From NCBI GenBank assembly GCA_963928055.1, contig CAWVDN010000001.1:930001-994000 (forward strand): a stretch of 64,000 bases of DNA, in the 5' to 3' direction. The stretch comes from Scatomonas sp963928055 (lineage in GTDB: Bacteria; Bacillota; Clostridia; Lachnospirales; Lachnospiraceae). The first letter of the stretch is position 1. Each line of letters opens with the position of its first letter. The position numbers and the translations under genes are program-made. The notes below the pieces were generated by a model. The model did no database searches and was not told where the DNA came from. It saw nothing but the letters and a program-made list of their open reading frames with translations. Positions 9,227-17,238 of this stretch are shown in pieces.

Positions 9227-9700
9227 TCAAAGGCTCTCTGCCCACTGTTTGAGCGACGCTTCCGAGGGATTTCCGTTGAGCAGGCGTCCCTCGACGATTT
9301 TCGCGCCGGGGCAGCTGGAAGAAAGTTCCGCAGCGATCCGTCCCAGACCGCTGCCGCCGGAAGTAGCGAACAGGATGATGGTCTTGCCGGAAAAATCATA
9401 GCTTTCCAGGAACGTGCGGATGATACGGGGTGCGGTGTACCACCAGATGGGGAACCCCAGGAAGATCCGGTCGTAGCCGGCAATCTCCGCCTCGTGGTCC
9501 GCAAGGGCCGGGCGGGAGGAAGGATCGTTCATTTCCACTGAACTGCGGGAGTGTTTATCCTGCCAGTTCAGGTCGGCCCGGGTGTAGGGTACCGCAGGCT
9601 TGATCTCATAGAGATCGCTGCCGGTGACGGCCGCCAGTTTTTCCGCCGCCTTTTTCGTGATGCCGCTTGCCGAAAAAAAGGTTACTAAAGTTTTATCCAT
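9227..9700 (-). CDS. Flavodoxin
   Basis: 157-residue flavodoxin, first gene of the operon. FFSASGITKKAAEKLA (residues 8-23) forms the FMN phosphate loop, IFLGFPIWWYTAPRIIRTFL the W/Y isoalloxazine contact and IILFATSGGSGLG the third loop. Preceded by AAGGAGG and a strong promoter at 9751-9779. Overexpression of this set under oxidative or electrophile stress would be typical of a LysR-controlled redox operon; that is inference. Confidence 0.9.
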   Translation of the reverse strand: MDKTLVTFFSASGITKKAAEKLAAVTGSDLYEIKPAVPYTRADLNWQDKHSRSSVEMNDPSSRPALADHEAEIAGYDRIFLGFPIWWYTAPRIIRTFLESYDFSGKTIILFATSGGSGLGRIAAELSSSCPGAKIVEGRLLNGNPSEASLKQWAESL

Positions 9701-9750
9701 AAATTTTTGCCTCCTTACTTTTACGGGATTGACTTTCCTTTTCTGTTTTC

Positions 9751-9779
9751 ATTATAGGCACAGGTGTTTTAAATGTCTA
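9751..9779 (-). promoter_or_regulatory. Promoter of the flavodoxin-to-AKR redox operon
   Basis: Minus strand: -35 TAGACA (9779-9774), 17-base spacer, perfect -10 TATAAT (9756-9751), about 50 bases before the first flavodoxin ATG. It lies just downstream of the LysR gene terminator, so LysR and target operon are in tandem rather than divergent. The AT-rich stretch at 9780-9810 upstream of the -35 is a plausible LysR site, but I see no clear T-N11-A palindrome. Confidence 0.65.
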
Positions 9780-9828
9780 ATACTTATATTTTATATTGAT
9801 CCATACGCGCATCGCATGAATCCCATAA

Positions 9829-9856
9829 AAAAAGCCCTCCGGGAAAATCCCGGAGG
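9829..9856 (-). terminator. Rho-independent terminator after the LysR gene
   Basis: On the minus strand CCTCCGGGA pairs with TCCCGGAGG around a short T-rich loop and is followed by GCTTTTTTT. It begins 13 bases after the LysR stop and separates the regulator from the redox operon promoter. Confidence 0.85.
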
Positions 9857-9869
9857 TTCGGTAAAAACA

Positions 9870-10757
9870 TTATTCGATCTGGGCCCGGAGCAAATGGATC
9901 TCCTGGATAAACAGGGATGCCGCCGGGGAAAACAGACGGTTCTTCTTCCACACCAGCGCGCTATGGGTCATGCGGCGCGGTTCCAGCGGAAGAAAGCGCA
10001 GGCGCGGATCGCTGCGGATGGCCAGGGCCCCGTCCATACAGAAGGCGCAGCCCAGTCCCTCCGCCACCATCAGGGCGGCATTGGAGAGCAGGGTATAAAA
10101 CAGGGGGATTTTCAGATCCTTTTCTTCCCGGCCCAGCCAGTGCAGGATCTCCGCCCGGATGTTTTCCCGCAGGGGCAGGAGCAGCGGGCAGGCGACCGCA
10201 TCCTCCGCCGTCAGGGACTCCTGTTCAGCCAGCGGATGATCCTCCCGCACCAAAAGGCCCCAGGTATCCTGCTTGGCCAGACGGACATAATCGTACCGGG
10301 TCACATCGATGGGTTCCAACAGCAGGCCGATGTCCACCAGCCCTTTCTCCAGACGGTCTTTGATATTGTCCACCGTTTCGTTGTAAAGGGTGAACTGCAC
10401 CGCGGGATATCTTTCGGAGAACTCTTTGATGAGCTTGGCAAGCGTCTGGCTGCCGGCCACTTCAGAGGCGCCGATGACCACCATGCCGCTGATATCGTTC
10501 TGCCTCCCGGCAAAGTCCTTTTCCAGACGGTCCGCCAGTTCCACGATCTCCTGGGCCCGCTGGCGGAAAAAGATGCCGTCGTCGGTCAGCGTCAGGCCGT
10601 TTTTGCCCCGCAGCATCAGCGTCACGCCCAGTTCCCGTTCCAGGTCCAGGATCTGCCGGCTCAGGGTTGGCTGGGTCAGATGCAGGATCTCTGCCGCTTT
10701 TGTAATATTCTCTTCCTGGGCCGCCGCCAGAAAATAACGGAGTGTACGAAGTTCCAT
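9870..10757 (-). CDS. LysR-family transcriptional regulator
   Basis: 295 residues starting MELRTLRYFLAAAQEENITK, the standard LysR winged-helix N terminus, followed by LHLTQPTLSRQILDLERELG (recognition helix) and a periplasmic-binding-like effector domain (residues about 90-295). A longer frame starts at 10811, but the ATG at 10757-10755 has a perfect AGGAGG nine bases upstream and begins at the conserved family start. It probably controls the downstream redox operon and itself. The effector ligand is unknown. Confidence 0.93.
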   Translation of the reverse strand: MELRTLRYFLAAAQEENITKAAEILHLTQPTLSRQILDLERELGVTLMLRGKNGLTLTDDGIFFRQRAQEIVELADRLEKDFAGRQNDISGMVVIGASEVAGSQTLAKLIKEFSERYPAVQFTLYNETVDNIKDRLEKGLVDIGLLLEPIDVTRYDYVRLAKQDTWGLLVREDHPLAEQESLTAEDAVACPLLLPLRENIRAEILHWLGREEKDLKIPLFYTLLSNAALMVAEGLGCAFCMDGALAIRSDPRLRFLPLEPRRMTHSALVWKKNRLFSPAASLFIQEIHLLRAQIE

Positions 10758-10873
10758 GCAAACCGTCCTCCTTCTGAGAGGTAGTATAGCACAGCCATGG
10801 GCTTCACACAATTACTTCAGACAGAAGGACAGATCCAGAGCATGGGGCGGGGATCCCGTTCCCCGAAAGGATG

Positions 10874-12733
10874 CTATTTCTTTTTCCATTTCAGCAGCAA
10901 CGCTGAATGGATGATCACCAGGACCGATCCCGCGTTATGGACCAGGGCCCCGATCACCGGCCCCAGCAGCCCTGTAATGGCCAGGGCAATGGCAAGGAAG
11001 TTCAGCCCCATAGAAAATGCCAGATTGATCTTAATGGCTTTCATCATCCTTTTGGAAAGCGACAGCAGATGCGGGAGCTCGCGGATCTCATCGTCCACAA
11101 GAGCGATATCCGCGGCATCTACCGCAATATCACTGCCAACGCCGCCCATGGCGATACCGACATTTGCTTTTTTCAGCGCCGGCGCATCGTTGATGCCATC
11201 TCCGATCATGCAGACCGCATTCCCGTTTTTCTGAAAGGCGCCGATATGATTCAGTTTCTCTTCGGGCAGACAGTTGGCGTACACCTCCCGGACCCCCAGC
11301 TGTCCGGCGATGGCATCGGCGGCATTTTGATTGTCCCCCGTCAGCAGAACCGGCTGAACACCCATTCCGCGCAGAGCGGCGATCGTCTCCCTGCTTTCCT
11401 CCCGCACCGTATCGGTAAGAACAAGGTATCCTGCCAGGATCTCATCCACCGCGATATAGATCAGGGCGCTTCCCTCGTTCCGATATGCGTCTGTTTCGGC
11501 GGCCATCTCCCGGGAGATGGCTGTTCCTTTCAGAAACTTCCAATTGCCTGCTTTCACAGTTTTCCCACCGACAACGGCGGAAACGCCCTCCCCTGGGCTC
11601 ATTTTAAAGTCTTCGCAGGCAGCAGGCTTTTTCCCGTAACAGCGGACGACTGCTTTTCCCAGCGGATGTTCGCTTAACTGCTCGACGGCGGCGGCCAGGG
11701 AATATATTTCCTCTTCCGTGTGATCCGCCAGAGCCTTCACCGCCGTCACTTCGGGCATTCCATAGGTAAGAGTACCTGTTTTATCAAAGGTGATCTTTGT
11801 CACTGCGGAAAGCCGTTCCAGAGCATCTCCTTCCCGGACCAGGAAACCGTGTTTCGTAGCGTTTCCAATGGCCGCCATGATCGCAGTGGGAGTTGCCAGC
11901 ACCAGAGCGCAGGGACAGAACACAACTAGAATGGTAACTGCCCGGATGATCTCGCCTGTAAATGCCCAGGTGAGTCCCGCGGCAGAAAGAGCGATCACAA
12001 CGATCCAGGTGGCCCATCTGTCCGCAATCCCCACGATCTTAGCCTTTCCCGCATCGGCGGACTGTACCAGACGGATCATCCGCTGGATGGAACTGTCTTC
12101 CCCGACTCTGGCGGCCCTCATTTCAAAAGCGCCGAACTGGTTCACTGTGCCGGAAAACACCTCATCCCCCGCTGTTTTATCCACCGGAAGAGATTCCCCT
12201 GTCATGACCGCCTGATTTACAGAAGTCTGTCCGGAAAGAATGACGCCGTCCACAGCAACCGTCTCTCCCGGCAGAACCCGGAGCACATCTCCCACTTTTA
12301 CCTGTTCGGCAGGAAGGAGCTTTTCTGTACCGTTCCGAACTACTCTGGCCGTCTGCGGGGTCAGATGTACAAGTTTTTCGATGCCAGCCCTCGCTTTCGC
12401 AACCGTCAGGTCTTCCAGCAGCGCGCCAAGCTGCATAATGAAAGCCACTTCGCCCGCGGCAAAATCCTCGCCAATGCAGATTGAGGCAATGAGCGCCAAA
12501 GATACCAGCACATCGGCCTTGATATCAAAAGCGGTGATCAGCCCGATCACGGCTTCCAGAATGATGGGCACACCGCAGAGAATAATGGCAATCCATGCCG
12601 CGTCAAAAGGCATAGGAAGCAGGTCAAAAAGACTGATGATAAGCGAAATGCCTCCAAGAACCAAAAATAGAATATCTTTTTTGATCCCGCCAAGTTCCAT
12701 AAACGCTTCCACTTTTTCGATCAAGGGTTTCAT
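10874..12733 (-). CDS. Heavy-metal translocating P1B-type ATPase
   Basis: 619-residue metal pump of the inner membrane. Visible: actuator motif TGES, the transmembrane metal site VFCPCALVLATPTA near residue 274, phosphorylation site DKTGTLT near 315, the P1B-specific HP dipeptide (EQLSEHPLGKA), and MIGDGINDAPALKKA near 511. There is no N-terminal HMA or His-rich metal-binding domain, so the protein is short for CopA (about 800) and closer to CadA/ZosA-like or minimal pumps. The CPC motif fits Cu(I) or Zn/Cd. The CsoR-like operators in its promoter favour copper, but related CstR/RcnR-type repressors bind similar sites. Confidence 0.93.
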   Translation of the reverse strand: MKPLIEKVEAFMELGGIKKDILFLVLGGISLIISLFDLLPMPFDAAWIAIILCGVPIILEAVIGLITAFDIKADVLVSLALIASICIGEDFAAGEVAFIMQLGALLEDLTVAKARAGIEKLVHLTPQTARVVRNGTEKLLPAEQVKVGDVLRVLPGETVAVDGVILSGQTSVNQAVMTGESLPVDKTAGDEVFSGTVNQFGAFEMRAARVGEDSSIQRMIRLVQSADAGKAKIVGIADRWATWIVVIALSAAGLTWAFTGEIIRAVTILVVFCPCALVLATPTAIMAAIGNATKHGFLVREGDALERLSAVTKITFDKTGTLTYGMPEVTAVKALADHTEEEIYSLAAAVEQLSEHPLGKAVVRCYGKKPAACEDFKMSPGEGVSAVVGGKTVKAGNWKFLKGTAISREMAAETDAYRNEGSALIYIAVDEILAGYLVLTDTVREESRETIAALRGMGVQPVLLTGDNQNAADAIAGQLGVREVYANCLPEEKLNHIGAFQKNGNAVCMIGDGINDAPALKKANVGIAMGGVGSDIAVDAADIALVDDEIRELPHLLSLSKRMMKAIKINLAFSMGLNFLAIALAITGLLGPVIGALVHNAGSVLVIIHSALLLKWKKK

Positions 12734-12748
12734 AGGTATTCTCCCTTC

Positions 12749-12766
12749 TATACCTATAGGGGTATA
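12749..12766. promoter_or_regulatory. CsoR-like operator 2 of the P1B ATPase gene
   Basis: Inverted repeat TATACC-TATAGG-GGTATA lying between the -10 box and the ribosome site. It matches the TACCCC/GGGGTA half-site style of CsoR-family operators. Its centre is 25 bp from that of operator 1. Confidence 0.65.
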
Positions 12767-12771
12767 CCCAT

Positions 12772-12800
12772 ATTATACCCATGGGGGTATACTTTGTCAA
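12772..12800 (-). promoter_or_regulatory. Consensus promoter of the P1B ATPase with CsoR-like operator 1 in the spacer
   Basis: Minus strand: perfect -35 TTGACA (12800-12795), 17-base spacer, perfect -10 TATAAT (12777-12772). The inverted repeat TATACCC-ATGG-GGGTATA (12774-12791) fills the spacer and part of the -10, so a bound repressor would block polymerase. A fully consensus promoter under a metal-responsive operator is typical of copper-inducible efflux genes. No csoR gene is seen in the window. Confidence 0.8.
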
Positions 12801-12820
12801 ACTTTTTTAGCGGACTGTTT

Positions 12821-12863
12821 AAAACCGCCCCGCCAAAGTTTGTAACCCTGGCAGGGCGGTTTT
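12821..12863. terminator. Bidirectional terminator-like hairpin
   Basis: A 15-bp stem, AAAACCGCCCCGCCA paired with TGGCAGGGCGGTTTT (one G-T), around a 13-base loop; runs of T follow on both strands. It insulates the metal pump promoter from the relaxase region on the right. Confidence 0.7.
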
Positions 12864-13021
12864 CGCCGATAGATGATGCTGGACGCGGGGCATCCTTGCT
12901 GTATGATCAAAGAATATCTTTGTTGGATCCGTATTCCATGGTTCGTTTTAAATAGGAATTTTTATCAAGAGTTACTATGTAGAGGGTGGTTTCTCCCACC
13001 TAATACATATGACTGCGGCTC

Positions 13022-13199
13022 ATTTATCGGCTGTATGGCCGATAAATTCCCTGCGACAAGCGCAGAGAATTGGGGCAGAAATTCTCTATCCTATGTTGCC
13101 GCCTGCCTGCGCAAACCTGCCACCGGCAGCTTTGCCGCAGAGATGGACGGGCGTTCTGCCCGCCCATTTTCTCTTTGCGAAAGAGAAACAGAAAAAAGA
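13022..13199 (+). other. Candidate oriT / hairpin-rich leader of the relaxase gene
   Basis: The 350 bases before mobA hold no convincing gene but several inverted repeats: a perfect 10-bp stem ATTTATCGGC/GCCGATAAAT (13022-13047, 6-base loop), CTGCG-ACAAG-CGCAG (13051-13065), and a perfect 9-bp stem TTTCTCTTT-GCG-AAAGAGAAA at about 13167-13190. In MobQ-type elements the oriT hairpin and nick site usually sit directly upstream of mobA, which is why I propose oriT here. The nick site cannot be assigned from sequence alone. Confidence 0.45.
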
Positions 13200-13216
13200 A
13201 ACGAGGTGAACGAGCG

Positions 13217-14914
13217 ATGGCAATTTACCATCTGGAAGCAAAAGTGGTCAGCCGGGGCGCAGGCCGCTCCGCCGTGGCCGCTTCCGCTTATCTGAGTTGT
13301 TCCCGCCTCTACAACGATTATGACGGGATTCAACATGACTACACTAAAAAACAGGGACTTCTCTGGCAGCAGGTTTTCCTGCCAGAATACGCCCTACAGG
13401 AATGGCAAGACAGAGAAAAGCTCTGGAACGCCGTGGAGGAAGTGGAGACAGCCAAAGACAGCCGTTTGGCACGGGAATTTGTCGTTACTCTACCCATAGA
13501 GCTAAGCCGTGAACAGCAAATTGAGCTGCTGCAAGACTTTATCCGGGAGCAGTTTGTGGCCGATGGAATGTGCGCCAACGCAGCCATCCACGACACCGAC
13601 GGTCACAACCATCATGCCCACATTCTCTTGACGGTGCGCCCGTTGGACGAACAAGGCAAGTGGCAGTACAAGACCGAGAAGGAATATCTCTGCATGAAAA
13701 ACGGCGAGGAACGCGGTTTTACTGCCGCTGAGTTCCGGACGGCGCAGGCTGATGGCTGGGAGAAGCAATATCCCTACAAGGTCGGCAGAAAGAAGGTGTA
13801 CATGACACCATCTGCTGCTGAGACGCAGGGGCTTGTCCGGGCTGACAAGCATCCCAAAAGCACCCGCTATGGCAGGCAGAACCCCATCTCCGAACGCTGG
13901 AACAGTGAGGAGCAGCTTGTGGCATGGCGGGCGGCGTGGGCTGACGTGTCTAACCGCTATCTGGAACGTGCGGGACGGGAGGAACGCATTGACCACCGAA
14001 GCAACGCCGCGCAGGGTATTGATGAGATTCCCACCATCCATGAGGGCGTGGCGGCGCAGGCGTTGGAGCGCAAGGGAATCATTTCTGACCGCTGCGAGAT
14101 CAACCGGCAGATCAAGGCAGACAATGCGATGCTGCGGGAATTAAAAGCTGAAATTAAGAAACTGGCCGCATTAGTTGCCCGCACCGTTCCTGCCATAGCA
14201 GAAGGGCTGGAGAAGCTGCGCAGCCGTGTGCTGATCTACTGTTATCAGCTCTCTCACATTTGCAGTGGCAAATCTCATATTCAAAAATCTCTTGCCGTAT
14301 GGAAGCCAGAACTGGAGCGTTACACCGGTCTGGTGCAGCAAATCAAGGCAAAAAGCAAAGAGCGCAAAACACTGGTTGCCGAGAAAAAGGAATTGCCAAT
14401 ATACCATGTAAAACGCCACAAGGCGCTGGCTGTCCGCATTGCCGAGCTGACAGAAGATTTAGAGGAATTGCGTTTCGAAAAGGCACTCCTTTTGCAAAAA
14501 TTTGAGTATGCAGAAGATGCAGGCGCAGAGGCATTCCGCAAGGATATTGCCACCATGGAGGCCTGCCTGAAAAAGCTGGAGACGCGGGAACAGAAATATT
14601 CCGTTGAACTGGATAAGGCTTTGACTGAATATGCCGAGCTGAAAGCGCAGGCTGCGGATTTTGACCCGGTAGAGCTGTACAAAGCACGGCAGGTCATCCG
14701 TCCTGCGCAGGAAAAGGCGGCAGAACAGCAGTTAGAGGATGCCATGCACGAGAAGCCTTCTCTTATTATGCTGCTCAGCGCCAAGCAGGAAACATCCCAC
14801 CTGCTTGGCGCGGATGCAGAAGAACGGCAGGCGCGACAACTCATTATGCACAGAAATCAAGAGCAGTATCGAAATTCTCTCAGTAAACGAAAAAGAAATG
14901 ACCCTGAGCGGTAA
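13217..14914 (+). CDS. mobA: MobA/MobL-family (MobQ) relaxase
   Basis: 565-residue relaxase that nicks oriT and pilots single-stranded DNA into the recipient. It begins MAIYHLEAKVVSRGAGRSAV, with the conserved AAYLS-type segment carrying the catalytic Tyr region, followed by the three-His metal motif HDTDGHNHHAHI near residues 124-135. The C-terminal half is a long charged coiled coil (KIKKL, EKALLLQKFEYAEDAG). A longer frame opens at 13070, but the ATG at 13217 follows GAGGTGA by seven bases and starts exactly at the family N terminus. There is no helicase or primase domain. It is the first gene on the plus strand and separate from the VirB4 cluster at the right of the window. Confidence 0.9.
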   Translation: MAIYHLEAKVVSRGAGRSAVAASAYLSCSRLYNDYDGIQHDYTKKQGLLWQQVFLPEYALQEWQDREKLWNAVEEVETAKDSRLAREFVVTLPIELSREQQIELLQDFIREQFVADGMCANAAIHDTDGHNHHAHILLTVRPLDEQGKWQYKTEKEYLCMKNGEERGFTAAEFRTAQADGWEKQYPYKVGRKKVYMTPSAAETQGLVRADKHPKSTRYGRQNPISERWNSEEQLVAWRAAWADVSNRYLERAGREERIDHRSNAAQGIDEIPTIHEGVAAQALERKGIISDRCEINRQIKADNAMLRELKAEIKKLAALVARTVPAIAEGLEKLRSRVLIYCYQLSHICSGKSHIQKSLAVWKPELERYTGLVQQIKAKSKERKTLVAEKKELPIYHVKRHKALAVRIAELTEDLEELRFEKALLLQKFEYAEDAGAEAFRKDIATMEACLKKLETREQKYSVELDKALTEYAELKAQAADFDPVELYKARQVIRPAQEKAAEQQLEDAMHEKPSLIMLLSAKQETSHLLGADAEERQARQLIMHRNQEQYRNSLSKRKRNDPER

Positions 14915-14915
14915 T

Positions 14916-14961
14916 CATGTATAAAGACGGTGGCTCATACGAGTCGCCGTCTCTATACATG
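14916..14961 (+). terminator. Hairpin after mobA
   Basis: CATGTATA-AGACGG-GGC pairs with GCCGTCT-TATACATG across an 8-base loop, starting two bases after the mobA stop. It lacks a T-run, so it may be a processing or weak termination site. Confidence 0.5.
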
Positions 14962-15090
14962 GGGCATGTCGTTGAGCGTTGTGCAGATCGTTCCATAGGA
15001 AGATTATTGCAGATATTATATGTGGTTCATGTTGTGTTAATTCCTGCTTTTTTCTTGTAATCAATCCATCCGTGCAATATGAAACAAAAT

Positions 15091-15136
15091 GGGTATCAGA
15101 ACGCAGCGTTTGGATGCTTCGCTCTGATGCCCTTTT
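15091..15136 (+). terminator. Rho-independent terminator
   Basis: GGGTATCAGA pairs with TCTGATGCCC (one G-T), with an inner GCG stem, followed by TTTT. It lies in the 400-base gap between mobA and the TetR gene, which otherwise holds only the promoter at 15241-15298. Confidence 0.6.
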
Positions 15137-15240
15137 ACGATATAGTTTCTTTTACCGCGGCGACAACGATTACCGGAATTCCAGCGTCTCTTTCTGCAAC
15201 GCTGCACCCCTTTTGATTAGTGATTTTTTCTCCGCACCTC

Positions 15241-15298
15241 TTGCAAAACAGAAAGAAACGCGGTATAATATGACCGAAAGAACCGAATTGGTCATATT
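15241..15298 (+). promoter_or_regulatory. Promoter and operator of the TetR gene at 15314
   Basis: -35 TTGCAA (15241-15246), 17-base spacer, -10 TATAAT (15264-15269). A perfect 9-bp inverted repeat, AATATGACC (15267-15275) and GGTCATATT (15290-15298), overlaps the -10 and the start region, as expected for TetR autorepression. Confidence 0.7.
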
Positions 15299-15313
15299 TA
15301 AGGAGGCGTGGGC

Positions 15314-15892
15314 TTGGCTTTTACCGATTACGAGACTGAACAGCTCCGCAAGGCGTTGCTGAAGGAAACGAGACATTGTGCTGTCACGCTGGGGATGAAG
15401 AAAACCTCCGTAGAGCAGCTGACGAAGGCGGTCGGGATTGCGAAGGGCTCGTTCTATAAATTCTACGAATCCAAGGAAATGCTTTTCTTTGCGGTTTTAG
15501 AGGGCATCCATGCCGAGCTTTACGGGGTAGCCGACCATGCACTGAGCGAAACTGACGGCTTGCCGCCGTCGGAGCGTGCGGCAAAGGCGGTTCTTGCCGT
15601 CTGCCGGAGGCTGTCTGATACTGGCGACATGGTTTTCATTGAAAACGATGCGAAGCTGCTTTTGCAGAGACTGCCGGAGGGCGTCAAAAATGTCCATTAC
15701 CACGATGACGAAACGCATATTCGTCAGCTCTTGGAAAAATATGATTTGATGCCAAGGTGCGGCGCTTCTTTGGCTGCCGCGACGGTGCGGGGACTGATCC
15801 TCACAGTTTCCCATAAGGAGCAGATTGGGGAGCTATACCCGCAGGTGCTGGAAACGCTGGTGTACGGTGCTTGCAGGGAGTTATTTGAATAA
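15314..15892 (+). CDS. TetR/AcrR-family regulator
   Basis: About 192-residue regulator; the N-terminal HTH includes KKTSVEQLTKAVGIAKGSFY followed by KFYESKEMLF, the TetR recognition helix signature. An in-frame GTG at 15308 is only one base after AGGAGG (15301-15306), whereas the TTG at 15314 is seven bases away; I therefore choose TTG. The gene heads the plus-strand methyltransferase cluster and is separated from it by a hairpin and two GTTAG-N6-CTAAC operators. The ligand is unknown. Confidence 0.88.
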   Translation: MAFTDYETEQLRKALLKETRHCAVTLGMKKTSVEQLTKAVGIAKGSFYKFYESKEMLFFAVLEGIHAELYGVADHALSETDGLPPSERAAKAVLAVCRRLSDTGDMVFIENDAKLLLQRLPEGVKNVHYHDDETHIRQLLEKYDLMPRCGASLAAATVRGLILTVSHKEQIGELYPQVLETLVYGACRELFE

Positions 15893-15897
15893 GCGAA

Positions 15898-15920
15898 AGG
15901 CCGCAGAAATGCGGCTTTTC
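15898..15920 (+). terminator. Terminator after the TetR gene
   Basis: GGCCGCA-GAAA-TGCGGCTTTTC: a 6-7 bp GC stem with a GAAA tetraloop, followed by TTTT, six bases after the stop codon. Confidence 0.7.
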
Positions 15921-15930
15921 CAAGGCACAA

Positions 15931-15950
15931 CGGTTAGCATCATCTAACCG
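15931..15950. promoter_or_regulatory. GTTAG-N6-CTAAC operator a
   Basis: Perfect inverted repeat CGGTTAG-CATCAT-CTAACCG upstream of the methyltransferase cluster. The same motif recurs at 15967-15983, 25424-25440 and 56039-56056. Confidence 0.65.
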
Positions 15951-15966
15951 AACAACCGCACATATC

Positions 15967-15983
15967 GGTTAGATGAATCTAAC
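15967..15983. promoter_or_regulatory. GTTAG-N6-CTAAC operator b
   Basis: GGTTAG-ATGAAT-CTAAC, 36 bp centre to centre from operator a and directly before the ribosome site of the first methyltransferase. No separate -10/-35 is obvious between the terminator at 15920 and here. Confidence 0.6.
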
Positions 15984-16002
15984 ATCGAAAGGAATGATAG
16001 CG

Positions 16003-16616
16003 ATGCGAAAACACAAGAATTTCTGGGATAAAAATGCCGGTCGGTATGACCGCTTTATGCGAAAGGACCGGGCAGCATATGACGAGATGTATGAACTGAT
16101 CCGACCGGAGGTGAAAGCCAAGACGGTGCTGGAGTTGGCCCCCGGCACAGGGTTGATTGCAAAAAACATCGTGAACGCGGCGGCGCACATTGAGGCGACG
16201 GATGCCTCCCCGGAGATGATTGCCGAGGCAAAACGGGACAACCGATCGGCGAAGCTGCACTTTTCGGTGCAGGATATGTTCCGTCTGCCCTATGTGGAGG
16301 AGTCCTTCGACGTGGTGATCGTGTCCACGCGCTGCACATTGTGCCGCAGCCGGAGAAAGCCCTTGCCGAGATCCGCCGGGTGCTGAAGGACGACGGTGTG
16401 CTCATCGCGCCCACCTTTACCCACGCGGGAAATTCGTTTCCCGGCAAGGTCAAAGCCTTTTTCATGAAGCTGGCAGGCTTCCCTCTCCACAGCAGATGGA
16501 CGAGCGAGGAATACCTGCGCTTCCTACGGCAAAACGGCTGGGCGGTGCGGAAAAGCGCTGTTCTGAAGGCATCCTTCCCGCTGACTTATGCGGAATGTGT
16601 GAAATCGGAGGTGTGA
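16003..16616 (+). pseudogene. Class I SAM-dependent methyltransferase, frameshifted
   Basis: The frame from 16003 (GAAAGGA nine bases upstream) encodes a Rossmann methyltransferase: VLELAPGTGLIAKNIV (motif I), IEATDASPEMI (motif II) and SFDVVIVS (motif IV). It then runs out of frame near 16328. The continuation LHIVPQPEKALAEIRRVLKD is in another frame and ends at 16616. Insertion of one base after TCCA at about 16328 would restore SNALHIVPQPEKA, the normal family sequence, so a single-base deletion is the likely cause. A sequencing error is possible. Substrate unknown. Confidence 0.75.
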
Positions 16617-16620
16617 TAAG

Positions 16621-17226
16621 ATGTCATTTTTTGAGAACACCAGAAAGCCTGTGGGGCTTGGCGGGAAAATCATGGTCGCCATGATGAACCTGGGGCACAG
16701 TCCTGTGGCACGGTGGGGACTTCACTTTTTGGAGCTTACTCTGGACGCCAAGGTGCTGGACTGCGGCTGCGGCGGAGGGGCGAACATCAAGAGACTTCTG
16801 AAAAAATGCCCGGAGGGTATTGTCAAGGGCATTGACTATTCCCCCGTCAGTGTGGAGAAATCCAAAAAGGTCAACGAGGCCGCCATAGCGGTGGGCCGCT
16901 GCACCGTTCTGCAAGGCAGCGTGGCGAATATGATCTTTGCAGGCGACTGGTTCGATGCGGTAACGGCCTTTGAAACCGTCTATTTCTGGCCCGATCTGCC
17001 GCAGTGCTTCCGGGAGGTTTACCGGGTGCTGAAGCCCGGCGGGACATTACTCATCTGCAACGAAAGCAACGGCGATACGGACAAGGACAAGAAGTGGACG
17101 GAAATCATCGGCGGCATGACCATCTACAAGGACGCCGAGCTGAAGACGTATCTGGAGCAGGCGGGCTTTCACGATGTGCAGATACGCAAAAAGAAAAGCT
17201 GGCTGTGCATCACGGCGCGGAAATGA
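16621..17226 (+). CDS. SAM-dependent methyltransferase
   Basis: 201 residues, intact: VLDCGCGGGANIKRLL (motif I, SAM glycine loop), VKGIDYSPVSVEKSK (acidic ribose-binding residue), FDAVTAFETVYFWPD (motif IV) and VLKPGGTLLICNESNG (motif post II). It starts four bases after the broken methyltransferase, so both were co-translated originally. Closest in style to the small-molecule methyltransferases that sit with ECF and TetR genes in Clostridia. Substrate unknown. Confidence 0.9.
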   Translation: MSFFENTRKPVGLGGKIMVAMMNLGHSPVARWGLHFLELTLDAKVLDCGCGGGANIKRLLKKCPEGIVKGIDYSPVSVEKSKKVNEAAIAVGRCTVLQGSVANMIFAGDWFDAVTAFETVYFWPDLPQCFREVYRVLKPGGTLLICNESNGDTDKDKKWTEIIGGMTIYKDAELKTYLEQAGFHDVQIRKKKSWLCITARK

Positions 17227-17238
17227 GGGGGCTAAATT

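Noticed and set aside
15308..15313. GTG at 15308 as the TetR start
   Set aside because: Only one base from AGGAGG; the TTG at 15314 has the proper spacing of seven.
14979..15362. 127-residue plus-strand frame before the TetR gene
   Set aside because: It covers a terminator hairpin, a promoter and an operator, and has no ribosome site or recognisable domain.
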